Shown here piece by piece: positions 51,387 through 61,595 of a stretch of DNA of 64,000 nucleotides. The stretch's first letter is position 1. Each line of letters begins with the position of its first letter. The translations under genes and the position numbers were made by a program. The stretch is taken from the NCBI GenBank assembly GCA_001303585.1, contig LJTT01000004.1, positions 1 to 64,000 on the forward strand. Reading direction: 5' to 3'. Below the pieces are notes generated by a model. It was given only the letters and a program-made list of their open reading frames with translations, did no database searches and had not been told where the DNA came from. The stretch comes from Betaproteobacteria bacterium SG8_41. Lineage in GTDB: Bacteria; Pseudomonadota; Gammaproteobacteria; Burkholderiales; SG8-41.

Positions 51387-52370
51387 GTGAAACACGCGTG
51401 GCTCCTTGTCCTTTTAGGACTGTCAGCCCCGGCGCTCTGCACCGATCTCGACGAACAGGAAAGCGGTTTGTCGTGGCTCAGAAAAATGGCCAGCGCATCG
51501 CGCCAGCTGAACTACACCGGAACCTTCGTCTATCGGCACGGGAACGATATCGAGGCATCCCGTATCGTGCATTTCGTGAATGCCGCCGGGGGCGAGTTTG
51601 AAAAACTTGAAACGCTCGACGGACCTCCCAGGGAGGTAATACGGACAAACGATCAAGTCACGTGCTACCTGCCCAACACCAAGACAGTGCTCATCGAAAA
51701 GCGCAGGGGCCGCCGCTTCCCGTCGTTGCTGCCCGCGCAACTGACCAGCGGTATCGCTGAGTATTACACCGTACGTCAAACGGGAATGGATCGGACGGCG
51801 ACATATAGCTGCCGCATCTTGGTGCTCACACCCAAAGACCGCCTTCGCTACGGCCATGAGTTTTGTGCAGAGGCCAGCTCGGGGCTTCCGCTCCGCGCCA
51901 AGACATTCAACGAGAAGGGCGACGTGCTCGAATCCTTCGCGTTTACCGAGCTCAGACTGGGCGGGAAGTTTGATCACGATAAGGTTCAGTCTCGCTATGC
52001 GGCAGAGAGCAGGGACTGGAGAATCGGGCGCGCAGCAAGCCCCTCGTTCGAGAGCCCCGGCCCGACCGGCTGGGGCCTGGCGCACGAGCTGCCCGGGTTC
52101 AGGAAGGTGACCGAGTCCAAACGATCCATCGCAGGACGGGGGGCGCCGGTTTCTCATCTTGTATATTCGGACGGTCTGGCGGCGGTATCGGTATTCATCG
52201 AGCCATTGCCTCGGAGCCGCCCGCCACGAAGCCTTTCGCACCAGGGGGCCGTCAACATTTACGTCCGTCTGGTCGAGGAGCATATGGTGACCGCATTGGG
52301 CGAGGCTCCGGTCGAGACCGTGATGAGGATTGCGAACTCTCTGGAATACCATGGCACGGCGAACAAGTAG
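51387..52370 (+). CDS. rseB: Sigma-E regulatory protein RseB/MucB
   Basis: Periplasmic protein that binds the RseA tail and protects it from site-1 cleavage, sensing LPS or lipids. The 327 residues begin with a signal peptide (WLLVLLGLSAPALC) and have a lipoprotein-carrier-like large domain (LNYTGTFVYRHGNDIEASRI, EYYTVRQTGMDRTATY) and a small C-terminal domain (HLVYSDGLAAVSVFIEP). GTG start 1 nt after rseA. An ATG is absent near the signal peptide, so GTG is secure. Confidence 0.93.
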   Translation: MKHAWLLVLLGLSAPALCTDLDEQESGLSWLRKMASASRQLNYTGTFVYRHGNDIEASRIVHFVNAAGGEFEKLETLDGPPREVIRTNDQVTCYLPNTKTVLIEKRRGRRFPSLLPAQLTSGIAEYYTVRQTGMDRTATYSCRILVLTPKDRLRYGHEFCAEASSGLPLRAKTFNEKGDVLESFAFTELRLGGKFDHDKVQSRYAAESRDWRIGRAASPSFESPGPTGWGLAHELPGFRKVTESKRSIAGRGAPVSHLVYSDGLAAVSVFIEPLPRSRPPRSLSHQGAVNIYVRLVEEHMVTALGEAPVETVMRIANSLEYHGTANK

Positions 52371-52436
52371 CCGCGCCTGCTTCGCGCAACGCCTTTTCCG
52401 CCCACGATGATTTTCTGCAGTAACCGAGGTTTGCCC

Positions 52437-53819
52437 ATGTTCACGCGCTTGCTCTTTGCGATTTTCCTGATCGCGCCGCTTTCCGTTTTTGCCCAGCTTC
52501 CGGACTTCACCAATCTGGTGCAGCGGGAGGGGGCTGCGGTGGTCAATATCAGCACCACTCAATCGGTCCGTAATCCTCTGCTTCCGCAGATCCCGAATCT
52601 CCAGGAGGACGACCCGTTCTACGAGTTCTTCCGGCGATTCATGCCGGAGCCGGGGCCGCGGGAGTTTCAGTCACAGTCGCTCGGCTCCGGCTTCATCATC
52701 AGTCCTGACGGCTACATCCTTACGAACTCCCACGTCGTCCAGGCCGCGGATGAAATCACGATCAAACTAGTCGACAAACGCGAATTCAAGGCCAAAGTAG
52801 TCGGGGCCGACCGCCGCACCGACATTGCGCTGCTCAAGATCGACGGCCAAGACCTGCCGGCGGTGCGATTTGGCGACCCGAACAATCTCAAAGTCGGCGA
52901 ATGGGTGGTGGCCATTGGATCACCCTTCGGCTTCGAGAATAGCGTGACCGCCGGTATCGTCAGCGCCAAAGGCCGGTCATTGCCACAGGAGAACTATGTT
53001 CCGTTTATCCAGACGGACGTTGCGGTCAACCCCGGCAACTCGGGCGGGCCGCTATTCAATCTGCAGGGCGAGGTCGTCGGCATCAATGCCCAGATCTACA
53101 GTCGTACCGGCGGCTTCATGGGCCTGTCATTTGCGATACCGATCGACGTGGCCAACGATGTCGCACGGCAATTGCGCACCACGGGAAAGGTGACGCGAGG
53201 CCGAATTGGTGTCGTCATCCAGCCCTTGACGAAGGAACTGGCCGAGTCTTTCGCGTTGCCCAGTACGCGCGGCGCGTTGGTGAATTCGGTGGAGAAGGGT
53301 GGACCGGCCGAGAAGGCGGGGATCGAGGCGGGGGATGTGATTCTCAAGTTCAACGGCAAAACCGTAAATTCTTCCGAGGACCTTCCGCGCATTGTGGGCG
53401 CGACAAGACCGGGTACTCCAGTGACCATTCAGATCTGGCGGAACAAGGCGCTTCGCGATATCCAGGTTACCGTCGGACGAATGCCCGACGAACGCACGGC
53501 CCGCGCGGGCCAGCCGGGGGCGCCAAAGCAGGGCCCGGCGGCGACCCAGTATGGATTGACACTGTCCGATTTGAGCGAGGCACAGCGTGGCGAACTGAAG
53601 ATCTCCGGCGGCGTGCTCGTAGAGAACGTCAAGGGCGCGGCTGCGCGTGCGGGTGTGCGACGCGGGGACGTGATTCTCGCCGTCAACAATCAGGATATCT
53701 CGTCGGTAGAGGAGTTCAATCAGATCATGGCGCAGTTCGACAAGGGCCGGATCGTGGCGCTCCTCATTCGGCGCGGACCCAATGCGCTCTATATCCCGTT
53801 TCGCGTCGAGGCGAACTAG
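52437..53819 (+). CDS. mucD: Periplasmic serine protease MucD/DegP
   Basis: HtrA-family protease that degrades misfolded envelope proteins. The 460 residues have a signal peptide (LLFAIFLIAPLSVFAQ), a trypsin-like domain with the catalytic His (ILTNSHVVQAAD), Asp (RRTDIALLKID) and Ser (NPGNSGGPLFN), and two PDZ domains (about 260-350 and 370-455). ATG 52437 after CGAGGT is used; the frame is open to 52407. Completes the sigma-E operon. No separate DegS is seen in the window. Confidence 0.95.
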   Translation: MFTRLLFAIFLIAPLSVFAQLPDFTNLVQREGAAVVNISTTQSVRNPLLPQIPNLQEDDPFYEFFRRFMPEPGPREFQSQSLGSGFIISPDGYILTNSHVVQAADEITIKLVDKREFKAKVVGADRRTDIALLKIDGQDLPAVRFGDPNNLKVGEWVVAIGSPFGFENSVTAGIVSAKGRSLPQENYVPFIQTDVAVNPGNSGGPLFNLQGEVVGINAQIYSRTGGFMGLSFAIPIDVANDVARQLRTTGKVTRGRIGVVIQPLTKELAESFALPSTRGALVNSVEKGGPAEKAGIEAGDVILKFNGKTVNSSEDLPRIVGATRPGTPVTIQIWRNKALRDIQVTVGRMPDERTARAGQPGAPKQGPAATQYGLTLSDLSEAQRGELKISGGVLVENVKGAAARAGVRRGDVILAVNNQDISSVEEFNQIMAQFDKGRIVALLIRRGPNALYIPFRVEAN

Positions 53820-53963
53820 CGCGCCAGAGAGCTGACCCCTTCGGTTCCGGAACAGGTGGCCGTTACTGCGTAACAGTCTAAATTCCGTTAAAATATGCCG
53901 CTTTAAGTAGCGGGAAGGGCACCGGAATCCGCTGCCTTGCGGAGTCCCGACGTGCCCTTTTCT

Positions 53964-55754
53964 ATGCAGCATATTCGCAACTTTTCCATTATTGCGCACA
54001 TCGACCACGGCAAATCGACGCTGGCCGACCGCTTCATACAGCTTTGCGGAGGTCTGTCGGACCGCGAGATGGAAGCGCAGGTCCTCGATTCCATGGATCT
54101 TGAGCGCGAGCGCGGCATCACGATCAAGGCGCAGACCGCTGTCCTCGAATACCGCGCGCGGGACGGTGAACGCTACCTCCTCAACCTGATCGACACGCCG
54201 GGCCATGTAGACTTTTCCTACGAGGTATCCCGTTCCCTGGCTGCGTGCGAAGGCGCGCTGCTTGTGGTCGATGCATCGCAGGGCGTCGAGGCCCAGACCG
54301 TGGCCAACTGCTACACGGCCATCGAACAAGGCGTGGAGGTGGTCCCGGTCCTCAACAAAATGGACCTGCCCCAGGCCGATGCTGAACGGGTAATGGCCGA
54401 GATCGAAGACATCATCGGAATTCCCGCGCGGGATGCGCTGCGGGTGAGCGCAAAGACCGGAGAAGGCGTCGCCGACATACTTGAGGCGGTCATTTCGCGA
54501 ATCCCGCCCCCCAAAGGTGACCTGAATGCGCCGCTGAAGGCGCTGGTCATTGACTCGTGGTTCGACAACTACGTCGGAGTCGTCATGCTTGTGCGCGTGG
54601 TCGATGGCGAGTTGAAGCCCGGAGACCGGATCCGCTTGATGTCGACTGGCGCCGTTCATCTGTGCGAGCAACTGGGTGTGTTCACGCCCAAGGCGTTAGC
54701 AAAGAACGTGCTCGGGGCCGGCGAGGTCGGTTACGTGACCGCCGGGATCAAGGAGCTCACGGCGGCCCGGGTCGGCGACACGCTGACGCTGATGGATCGG
54801 CCCGTCGCGCAGCCGCTGCCCGGTTTCAAGGAAATAAAGCCCCAAGTATTCGCCGGCTTATACCCGGTCGACGCCAGCAACTACGGGGCGCTGCGGGAAG
54901 CGCTGGAGAAGCTGCGCCTCAATGATTCCTCGTTGCGGTTCGAGCCCGAGTCTTCCCAGGCGCTCGGTTTTGGCTTTCGTTGCGGTTTCCTAGGGCTGCT
55001 GCATCTGGACATCGTCCAGGAACGGCTCGAGCGCGAATACGGAATGAATTTGATCACCACCGCCCCAACGGTGATCTATCAGGTCTTGCTGCAGGACGGT
55101 GCGGTGACCGAAATTGAAAATCCGTCGAAGCTCCCTGATCCAAGCAAGGTTGCCGAAATCCGCGAGCCGATCATTACCGCGTCGATTCTCGTTCCGCACG
55201 ATTTCGTCGGTCCTGTGCTCACTCTGTGCAACCAGAAGCGGGGCATCCAGCGCAACATGCAGTACCTCGGGCGCCAGGTGATGCTTTCGTACGAACTGCC
55301 GCTGAACGAAGTGGTCATGGATTTCTTTGACCGCCTGAAGTCGGTGTCGCGAGGCTATGCGTCTCTCGATTATGACTTCCTCGAATACCGCGCGGCGGAT
55401 CTCGTGCGACTCGATATCCTGATAAATGGAGACCGTGTCGATGCGCTGTCGCTGATCATTCATCGTGAAAATGCCCAGCACCGGGGCCGTGACCTCGCGG
55501 TGAAGATGCGTCAGCTCATCCCGCGCCAGATGTTCGACGTGGCCGTTCAGGCAGCCATCGGCTCCCACATTATTGCGCGGGAGACGGTAAAGGCCATGCG
55601 CAAGAATGTGCTTGCGAAGTGCTACGGCGGCGATATTACGCGCAAGAAAAAACTACTGGAAAAGCAAAAGGCAGGCAAGAAACGCATGAAGCAGGTAGGA
55701 AGTGTCGAAATTCCTCAGGAAGCGTTTCTGGCCATCCTGCAGGTGGAAAAGTAA
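53964..55754 (+). CDS. lepA: Elongation factor 4 (LepA)
   Basis: Ribosome-associated GTPase implicated in initiation and back-translocation under stress. The 596 residues show G1 [14 protein letters not shown]2 [13 protein letters not shown]3 [16 protein letters not shown]4 NKMDLP and the LepA-specific C-terminal domain ending [23 protein letters not shown] 53964 ([10 protein letters not shown]) matches the family start but lacks a Shine-Dalgarno sequence; GTG 53952 has GGAG 8 nt upstream and would add four residues. Confidence 0.98.
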   Translation: MQHIRNFSIIAHIDHGKSTLADRFIQLCGGLSDREMEAQVLDSMDLERERGITIKAQTAVLEYRARDGERYLLNLIDTPGHVDFSYEVSRSLAACEGALLVVDASQGVEAQTVANCYTAIEQGVEVVPVLNKMDLPQADAERVMAEIEDIIGIPARDALRVSAKTGEGVADILEAVISRIPPPKGDLNAPLKALVIDSWFDNYVGVVMLVRVVDGELKPGDRIRLMSTGAVHLCEQLGVFTPKALAKNVLGAGEVGYVTAGIKELTAARVGDTLTLMDRPVAQPLPGFKEIKPQVFAGLYPVDASNYGALREALEKLRLNDSSLRFEPESSQALGFGFRCGFLGLLHLDIVQERLEREYGMNLITTAPTVIYQVLLQDGAVTEIENPSKLPDPSKVAEIREPIITASILVPHDFVGPVLTLCNQKRGIQRNMQYLGRQVMLSYELPLNEVVMDFFDRLKSVSRGYASLDYDFLEYRAADLVRLDILINGDRVDALSLIIHRENAQHRGRDLAVKMRQLIPRQMFDVAVQAAIGSHIIARETVKAMRKNVLAKCYGGDITRKKKLLEKQKAGKKRMKQVGSVEIPQEAFLAILQVEK

Positions 55755-55759
55755 TGGTC

Positions 55760-55837
55760 AGCAGCAAGCAGTCAGCGCTAAGCGGTCGGGTGGAGCAGTT
55801 TCTTCCGCCGCCCGCCTACGACTCGCCGCTCACGGGT
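55760..55837. repeat. Inverted heptad array between lepA and lepB (locus E)
   Basis: Plus strand: AGCAGCA, AGCAGTC, AGCGCTA, AGCGGTC (55760-55787), starting 6 nt after the lepA stop. Opposing set on the plus strand: GCCCGCC, TACGACT, CGCCGCT, CACGGGT (55810-55837), read as AGCGGCG, AGTCGTA, GGCGGGC on the minus strand and ending 6 nt before the lepB ATG. It fills the 88-bp intergenic gap. Confidence 0.7.
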
Positions 55838-55842
55838 GTTGA

Positions 55843-56646
55843 ATGAATTTTGCGCTGATCATGTTCCTGCTGCTGGTCGCCACCGGCGCGATCTGGCTGC
55901 TCGACCATTTCGTTCTGCGCGCGCGCCGAGCGGCGGGCCGCCCCGAGCCTTGGTGGGTCGAGTACCCGAAAAGCTTCTTTCCCGTCATACTCGTCGTGTT
56001 TCTGCTGCGCTCGTTCCTGGTGGAGCCGTTCAAGATTCCCTCCGGTTCGATGTTGCCGACACTGCTAATCGGTGATTTCATTCTGGTGAACAAGTACACG
56101 TATGGAATCCGCGTGCCCATCGTTAACCGCAAGATCGCCTCGATCAATTTTCCGCGACGCGGTGAAGTCATGGTCTTTCGCTACCCGGAAAATCCGTCGC
56201 TCGATTACATAAAACGTGTCGTGGGTCTCCCTGGCGACAAGATCGCCTATCGCGACAAGCGCCTCTGGATCAATGGCTCGCCGGTCAAGATGGAGCCCGA
56301 TGGCGAGTACACCTATGTGGAGTCGGGTCCCAATTTCGTCTCGGCCCAGCGCCTGACGGAAACACTCGGCGACCGACATCACGCCGTGCTGGTTCAGCGT
56401 AACGTTCCGAGCGTGCATCCCGCGGGTGTGCGAATGTTTCCCTTCCGAGAGAATTGTGCCTACAATGAGACGGGATTCAGCTGCACGGTACCGCCAGGGC
56501 ATTATTTCCTCATGGGTGATAACCGTGACAGCAGCAGCGACAGCCGTTATTGGGGATTCGTCCCCGAAGCGAACATCGTCGGAAAGGCATTCGTAATCTG
56601 GTGGAACTTCGACGACTTCGGACGAATTGGACAGGTGATCAAGTGA
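55843..56646 (+). CDS. lepB: Signal peptidase I
   Basis: Inner-membrane protease that removes signal peptides of secreted proteins. The 267 residues have two N-terminal membrane helices (ALIMFLLLVATGAIWLL; FPVILVVFLLRSFLV), the catalytic Ser in KIPSGSMLPTL, the catalytic Lys in DYIKRVVGLPGDKI, and the box E sequence MGDNRDSSSDSRYWGFV. Placed after lepA as in other proteobacteria. Confidence 0.98.
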   Translation: MNFALIMFLLLVATGAIWLLDHFVLRARRAAGRPEPWWVEYPKSFFPVILVVFLLRSFLVEPFKIPSGSMLPTLLIGDFILVNKYTYGIRVPIVNRKIASINFPRRGEVMVFRYPENPSLDYIKRVVGLPGDKIAYRDKRLWINGSPVKMEPDGEYTYVESGPNFVSAQRLTETLGDRHHAVLVQRNVPSVHPAGVRMFPFRENCAYNETGFSCTVPPGHYFLMGDNRDSSSDSRYWGFVPEANIVGKAFVIWWNFDDFGRIGQVIK

Positions 56647-56657
56647 GGGGATTGCAC

Positions 56658-57017
56658 ATGCACGGGCAAAGAGGCTTAACTCTGTCAGGATTTCTCCTTT
56701 GGGCAGTCGTGGTAATCATCGCATTGTTGCTCGGTTTCAAGCTTTTTCCAGCGTACTACGAATACTATTCCATCAAGAGAACGTTCAATGTCATCGCTAA
56801 AGACGAGACGCTGCGCGGGTTGACCAAGAGAGATGTCGAAAGCTCGTTTGTGAGGCGCGCGACAATGGAGAATATCCAGGCCCTTGGTCCTTATGACCTT
56901 GCGATCAACAAGGTGGGCGACCAATGGGTCATCGAGGCCCAGTATTCCGTGCAGGTGCCGCTGTTCGGGAATCTCAGCGCGTGCATGGACTTCGCCCCGC
57001 GTTCCGACAACAATTAG
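56658..57017 (+). CDS. DUF4845 membrane protein
   Basis: A 119-residue protein of unknown function with the usual position between lepB and rnc. Its N-terminus, [20 protein letters not shown], looks like a class III prepilin signal with one membrane helix, followed by a periplasmic alpha/beta domain ([20 protein letters not shown]). ATG 56658 is preferred because AGGGG lies 7 nt upstream; GTG 56643, overlapping the lepB stop, is the alternative. Confidence 0.85.
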   Translation: MHGQRGLTLSGFLLWAVVVIIALLLGFKLFPAYYEYYSIKRTFNVIAKDETLRGLTKRDVESSFVRRATMENIQALGPYDLAINKVGDQWVIEAQYSVQVPLFGNLSACMDFAPRSDNN

Positions 57018-57042
57018 GCGCGCACGGTCTGGTTATCGCCGA

Positions 57043-57714
57043 ATGGACCTTGAGGGCTTCGCGCTCCAAATAAATTATCGCTTCAACGACCCCGGGATAT
57101 TGCAGCGGGCGCTGACGCACCGCAGTTTCAGCGCGATTCACAACGAGCGTCTGGAATTTCTGGGCGACAGTGTGGTCAACTGTGTCGTCGCTCTCGAGCT
57201 TTATCAGAAGTTTCCACGTCTTGCCGAAGGCGAGTTGTCACGGTTGCGCGCAAGCCTCGTCAATCAGCACTCCCTTGCGGCGATCGCGTATCGACTTGAA
57301 CTGGGCGAGCAGCTGCGGCTCGGCGAAGGCGAACTGAAGAGCGGCGGGGTGCGGCGCCCCTCCATTCTTGCCGACGCAGTCGAGGCATTGGTCGGCGCCG
57401 CATTTCTTGACGGCGGCTTCACTGCGGCCCGCAGCGTTGTCATAACGATTTTCGGGAATGCACTCGACTCGATCGACCCCGCGACCTTGGGCAAGGACCC
57501 CAAGACGCTGCTGCAGGAATATCTGCAAGCCCGCAAGATCGGCTTGCCTCAGTACACGGTGCTGGCGACGCGGGGGGAAGCGCACGAGCAGCAGTTTCAA
57601 GTGGAGTGTCTGATACCCGATCTCGGCGTGCGCTCGCAGGGGGAGGGCAGCAGCCGGCGCAGCGCCGAGCAGGAGGCTGCGCGGCAGGCTTATGAACTCG
57701 CGACACGCGCCTGA
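57043..57714 (+). CDS. rnc: Ribonuclease III
   Basis: Cleaves double-stranded RNA, including rRNA precursors. The 223 residues have the catalytic signature [13 protein letters not shown], the second acidic cluster [13 protein letters not shown] and a C-terminal dsRNA-binding domain ([37 protein letters not shown]). ATG 57043 ([14 protein letters not shown]) is the family-like start. The end overlaps era by 23 nt. Confidence 0.97.
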   Translation: MDLEGFALQINYRFNDPGILQRALTHRSFSAIHNERLEFLGDSVVNCVVALELYQKFPRLAEGELSRLRASLVNQHSLAAIAYRLELGEQLRLGEGELKSGGVRRPSILADAVEALVGAAFLDGGFTAARSVVITIFGNALDSIDPATLGKDPKTLLQEYLQARKIGLPQYTVLATRGEAHEQQFQVECLIPDLGVRSQGEGSSRRSAEQEAARQAYELATRA

Positions 57715-58606
57715 GGCCAAGGCCAAGCACCGGGCTGGCTATGTCGCCATCGCCGGGCGCCCCAACGTCGGCAAGTCGACCCTGCTCAACCGGCTCGTTG
57801 GTGCCAAGGTAAGCATAACCTCGAGCAAGCCCCAAACGACGCGCCAAAGGATCACCGGGATCGTGACCCGGCCCGACGCCCAAATTGCATTCGTCGACAC
57901 GCCGGGCTACCAGACTGAGCATCGCTCCGCGCTCAATCGTCTGATGAACCGCAGCGTCACGACAGGCCTGCAGGAAGCCGACGCCATCGTCTGGGTCGTA
58001 GAGGCACTGAAATTCAGTCGTGCAGACGAGGCCGTTGCGCGGCTACTCCCGCAGAATGTTCCGGTCGTCCTTGCAATCAACAAGATCGACCTCGTGCGGG
58101 ACAAAAAACAACTCTTGCCCTTCATGGAGCAGTTAGCGGGCACGCGCGAGTTTGCCGCCATTGTTCCCGTTTCGGCACAAAAACGACAGCAGATCGAGGG
58201 GCTCCTGGAGGCGCTGGTGAGCGTTCTGCCCGAAGGGCCACCACTGTTCGAGGAAGACGAGATCACTACTGCCAGCGAGCGTTTTCTCGCTGGAGAACTA
58301 TTGCGTGAGAAACTGGTTCGGCTGCTTGGCGAAGAGCTGCCCTATGCAACGACAGTGCAGATCGACGAGTTCAAGGTTGTGGGCGGTATGCGCCACATAC
58401 ACGGCACCGTGCTCGTGGACAAAGCCAGCCAGAAAGGCATCGTAATCGGAAAGAACGGGCAGAAGCTGAAGGAGGTCGCGACGCAGGCGCGACATGACAT
58501 GGAGCGCCTGTTTGGCGGACGGGTTTTCCTCGAGGTCTGGGTTCGCGTCAAACGCGGCTGGGGGCGCACGGACGCAGACCTTCGGCGTGCCGGCTACCAG
58601 GACTAG
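57692..58606 (+). CDS. era: GTPase Era
   Basis: Binds the 3' end of 16S rRNA during small-subunit maturation. The 304 residues show G1 [15 protein letters not shown]2/switch region [14 protein letters not shown]3 FVDTPGYQ, G4 AINKIDLV and a C-terminal KH domain ([20 protein letters not shown]). ATG 57692 overlaps rnc, typical of the rnc-era pair. Confidence 0.97.
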   Translation: MNSRHAPEAKAKHRAGYVAIAGRPNVGKSTLLNRLVGAKVSITSSKPQTTRQRITGIVTRPDAQIAFVDTPGYQTEHRSALNRLMNRSVTTGLQEADAIVWVVEALKFSRADEAVARLLPQNVPVVLAINKIDLVRDKKQLLPFMEQLAGTREFAAIVPVSAQKRQQIEGLLEALVSVLPEGPPLFEEDEITTASERFLAGELLREKLVRLLGEELPYATTVQIDEFKVVGGMRHIHGTVLVDKASQKGIVIGKNGQKLKEVATQARHDMERLFGGRVFLEVWVRVKRGWGRTDADLRRAGYQD

Positions 58607-58706
58607 CGATGGGTGTGCTGACCCTTCAACAATACGCAAGCTGCGCCAAGATGCGATCGGCATCGCGCCCGCTTCTGGCTTGCCATTTCCGAATTCCTGA
58701 GACCGA

Positions 58707-59438
58707 ATGAGCACTCGCGGCCAAGTTAGACAGGACGCGCAACCGGGCTTCGTGCTTCATAGTTACCCGTTCCGGGAAACGAGTCTCGTGGTGGAGACGT
58801 TCACGCGCGATCATGGCCGCATCGCGCTCGTCGCGCGCGGCGCCCGGCGCCCGCGTTCTTCGTTGCGTGGCGTGCTGCTGTCGTTTCAGCCGCTCCTGTT
58901 GTCCTGGACGGGGCGATCGGAGCTGCGCACGCTCACCCGTGCCGAATGGCAGGGAGCCTATACGGCTCTCAGAGGCGAGACCCTGATGTGTGGTTTCTAT
59001 CTGAATGAGCTGCTACTGAAGCTGCTGCCACGCGATGATCCCCATGAGCGGCTCCACGGAATCTATCAGGCCACGCTGGCGGCGCTCGCGGCGGATGCGG
59101 AGCACGAGAGCATTTTGCGCCGTTTCGAGCTTCAGCTGTTGCGCGAGCTGGGTTACGCAGTGATGCTCGACCGCGACGCGGAGACAGGGGACGTCATTCA
59201 TCCGGATCAGCGCTACGTCTATGTGGTCGAGCGCGGGCCAGTCGCCGCCGAGACCTCCGCTTCCGGAAAGGGCGTAGAATTGGCTGGCCAGACGCTACTT
59301 GACATGCAGTCCAGCAAGTTCGACAGTGCTGTCACGCAGCAGCAGAGCAAAGCGCTGATGCGTGCCCTGATCAACCACTACCTCGGAAAACAAGTGCTGC
59401 ACACGCGGCAGATGCTGCGCGAGCTCCAGGATCTATGA
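58707..59438 (+). CDS. recO: DNA repair protein RecO
   Basis: Anneals SSB-coated DNA and works with RecR (encoded at the window's left end). The 243 residues have an N-terminal OB fold ([40 protein letters not shown]) and a helical C-terminal domain ([20 protein letters not shown]). The zinc-binding cysteines seen in some RecO are absent. A 100-bp gap separates it from era. The stop overlaps pdxJ (ATGA). Confidence 0.95.
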   Translation: MSTRGQVRQDAQPGFVLHSYPFRETSLVVETFTRDHGRIALVARGARRPRSSLRGVLLSFQPLLLSWTGRSELRTLTRAEWQGAYTALRGETLMCGFYLNELLLKLLPRDDPHERLHGIYQATLAALAADAEHESILRRFELQLLRELGYAVMLDRDAETGDVIHPDQRYVYVVERGPVAAETSASGKGVELAGQTLLDMQSSKFDSAVTQQQSKALMRALINHYLGKQVLHTRQMLRELQDL

Positions 59439-60157
59439 CACTCCTCGGCGTCAATATCGATCACGTGGCGACGTTGCGGCAGGCACGTGGAACCCGCTAC
59501 CCCAGTCCGATCGACGCGGCGCTGGCCGCAGAGGAAGCGGGGGCGGACTACATTACACTGCATCTGCGGGAAGATCGCCGCCATATCCAGGACGCTGACG
59601 TAGAGCAACTGCGGAAGTTGCTGAGGACCCGGATGAACCTTGAAGCCGCCGTCACCGAGGAAATGATGACTTTTGCCCGGCGCGTCAGACCGGATGACGT
59701 CTGCCTGGTGCCCGAGCGGCGTGCCGAAGTGACGACGGAAGGCGGACTCGACGTTGCCCGCAACCTGGAGCGCGTGCGGCAGGCTTGCCGCTGTCTGGGA
59801 GATGCCAGCATCCGCGTGTCACTGTTCGTCGATCCCGATACCGACCAGATCGATGCAGCGCTGGCAGCGGGTGCGCCGGTGATCGAGTTACACACGGGCC
59901 GCTACGCGGACGCTCCTGATCCGGCCGAAGCGTTGCGAGAGCTTGATCAGATTCGCCGGGCAGCAAGGTATGCGAACAGCAAGGGCCTTTACGTGAACGC
60001 CGGGCACGGCCTCAACTACGACAACGTAAAGCCGGTAGCCGCGATAAACGAAATCCGCGAGCTCAATATCGGCCACGCCATCGTGGCCCAGGCGGTGTTT
60101 GTCGGCATGGTTCGGGCGGTGCGTGACATGAAGGCAGCTATCGCTGCGGCGGCATGA
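59435..60157 (+). CDS. pdxJ: Pyridoxine 5'-phosphate synthase
   Basis: Final ring-closing step of DXP-dependent vitamin B6 synthesis. The 240 residues show [54 protein letters not shown] and [10 protein letters not shown], all characteristic. The ATGA overlaps with recO before it and acpS after it point to a coupled recO-pdxJ-acpS-nagZ operon. Confidence 0.98.
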   Translation: MTLLGVNIDHVATLRQARGTRYPSPIDAALAAEEAGADYITLHLREDRRHIQDADVEQLRKLLRTRMNLEAAVTEEMMTFARRVRPDDVCLVPERRAEVTTEGGLDVARNLERVRQACRCLGDASIRVSLFVDPDTDQIDAALAAGAPVIELHTGRYADAPDPAEALRELDQIRRAARYANSKGLYVNAGHGLNYDNVKPVAAINEIRELNIGHAIVAQAVFVGMVRAVRDMKAAIAAAA

Positions 60158-60534
60158 TCTACGGGATCGGCATCGACGTCGTGGAGCCGCGGCGGGTGGC
60201 GCGGCTGATCGAAGAATATGGCGATCGCTTTGCGCGACGCGTGCTGACACCGCTCGAGTGGCCCGGCTATCTGAGGACTGTGCGCCCAGTGCTGTTCCTG
60301 GCAAACCGCTTCGCCGCCAAGGAGGCTTTTTCCAAGGCTATGGGCACCGGGTTCCGTTATCCGGTAACCTTGCAGTGCATAAGTGTCGTGCAGAACCGCG
60401 CAGGAAAACCAGGCTTTTCATTCCATCCCAACCTGGAGCAGCTGGTGAAATCCCGCGGGATCGTGAACCATCATCTGACAATCAGCGACGAGGCGGCATT
60501 GGCTTGCGCCTGCGTCGTACTCGAGGCTCAATGA
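60154..60534 (+). CDS. acpS: Holo-[acyl-carrier-protein] synthase
   Basis: Transfers 4'-phosphopantetheine to ACP. The 126 residues have the metal-binding [10 protein letters not shown] and [19 protein letters not shown] motifs. ATGA overlaps on both sides (pdxJ, nagZ). Confidence 0.97.
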   Translation: MIYGIGIDVVEPRRVARLIEEYGDRFARRVLTPLEWPGYLRTVRPVLFLANRFAAKEAFSKAMGTGFRYPVTLQCISVVQNRAGKPGFSFHPNLEQLVKSRGIVNHHLTISDEAALACACVVLEAQ

Positions 60535-61595
60535 CCAAGACCCTGCCACTTGGACCGGTGATGCTGGATGTTGCAGGCACCGAGCTTACTGCTGACGACC
60601 GCAAGCGGCTTGCGCATCCTCTGACTGGCGGCGTCATCCTGTTCTCGCGCAACTACGAGGATTCCAGGCAGCTCACGCAGCTCACGCGCGAGATCCATGC
60701 GCTGCGCAGCCCGTCGCTGATCATTGCGGTTGATCATGAGGGCGGACGCGTGCAGCGTTTTCGGGAGGGATTCACCGCGATCCCCGCGATGCGCGAGCTG
60801 GGACTCGCGTGGAACGCCGGGGCGCAGCAGGCCAGGCAAATCACTCAGGCAGTCGGTTTCGTGCTCTCATCGGAACTGCGAGCGCATGGTATTGACATTA
60901 CCTTCGCCCCGGTTCTGGACGTGGATTACGGCAGCAGCAGCGTCATCGGCGACCGGGCATTCCACTCTGATGCGCGCATCGTCGCGGAACTAGCGCGCGC
61001 CCTGATACAGGGATTCAAGCAGGCTGGAATGACGGGTGTCGGGAAGCACTTTCCCGGGCATGGCCACGTGCGCGCCGATTCCCATCTCGAAGTTCCGGTA
61101 GATGAGCGTGCGTACACTGAAATCGAGGCGAGCGACCTGGTGCCGTTTCGGCGACTGATTGGAGCCGGGCTCGGTGGCATCATGCCGGCCCACGTCATCT
61201 ACCCGAGCGTGGATGACCGTCCGGCTGGTTTCTCGCCTGTATGGCTGAAAAAGATCCTGCGTGGCGAGCTGGGATTCGATGGGATCGTTTTCAGCGACGA
61301 TCTCAACATGGAAGGGGCGAGCGTCGCTGGCGGATTCGTTGAGCGGGCCCGGATCGCGCTCGACGCCGGCTGCGACATGGTTCTCATCTGCAACAACGCA
61401 CCGGCAGTCGATGAGCTCTACGGAGCGTTCAACTACCTGATGCCGGCAGTGAGCCTGGCACGGCTCGGCCGGATGCACGGACGGCCGGATGCCGAGGACA
61501 TGATCGGGCTGCGCGAGGATTCCCGCTACGCCCAGGCGTTGCATGCCATGTCCGGTATCGGCGCGCACGACGGGGAATTGCCGCTCGGCACATGA
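60531..61595 (+). CDS. nagZ: Beta-N-acetylhexosaminidase NagZ
   Basis: Family 3 glycosidase removing GlcNAc from muropeptides in peptidoglycan recycling. The 354 residues show VDHEGGRVQRFREGFT, the His/Asp catalytic loop GKHFPGHGHVRADSH, and the nucleophile Asp in VFSDDLNMEGA. ATG 60531 overlaps the acpS stop; the frame is open upstream inside acpS. Its stop overlaps the next gene by 4 nt. Confidence 0.96.
   Translation: MTKTLPLGPVMLDVAGTELTADDRKRLAHPLTGGVILFSRNYEDSRQLTQLTREIHALRSPSLIIAVDHEGGRVQRFREGFTAIPAMRELGLAWNAGAQQARQITQAVGFVLSSELRAHGIDITFAPVLDVDYGSSSVIGDRAFHSDARIVAELARALIQGFKQAGMTGVGKHFPGHGHVRADSHLEVPVDERAYTEIEASDLVPFRRLIGAGLGGIMPAHVIYPSVDDRPAGFSPVWLKKILRGELGFDGIVFSDDLNMEGASVAGGFVERARIALDAGCDMVLICNNAPAVDELYGAFNYLMPAVSLARLGRMHGRPDAEDMIGLREDSRYAQALHAMSGIGAHDGELPLGT

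Noticed and set aside
53898-53913. Hairpin CCGCT/AGCGG upstream of lepA as a terminator
   Set aside because: Only a 5-bp stem with no T-run after it.
53127-54671. 514-codon antisense open frame across mucD and lepA
   Set aside because: Shadow of two well-supported genes; the product is low in hydrophobic pattern, rich in His, Arg and Gly, and matches no family.
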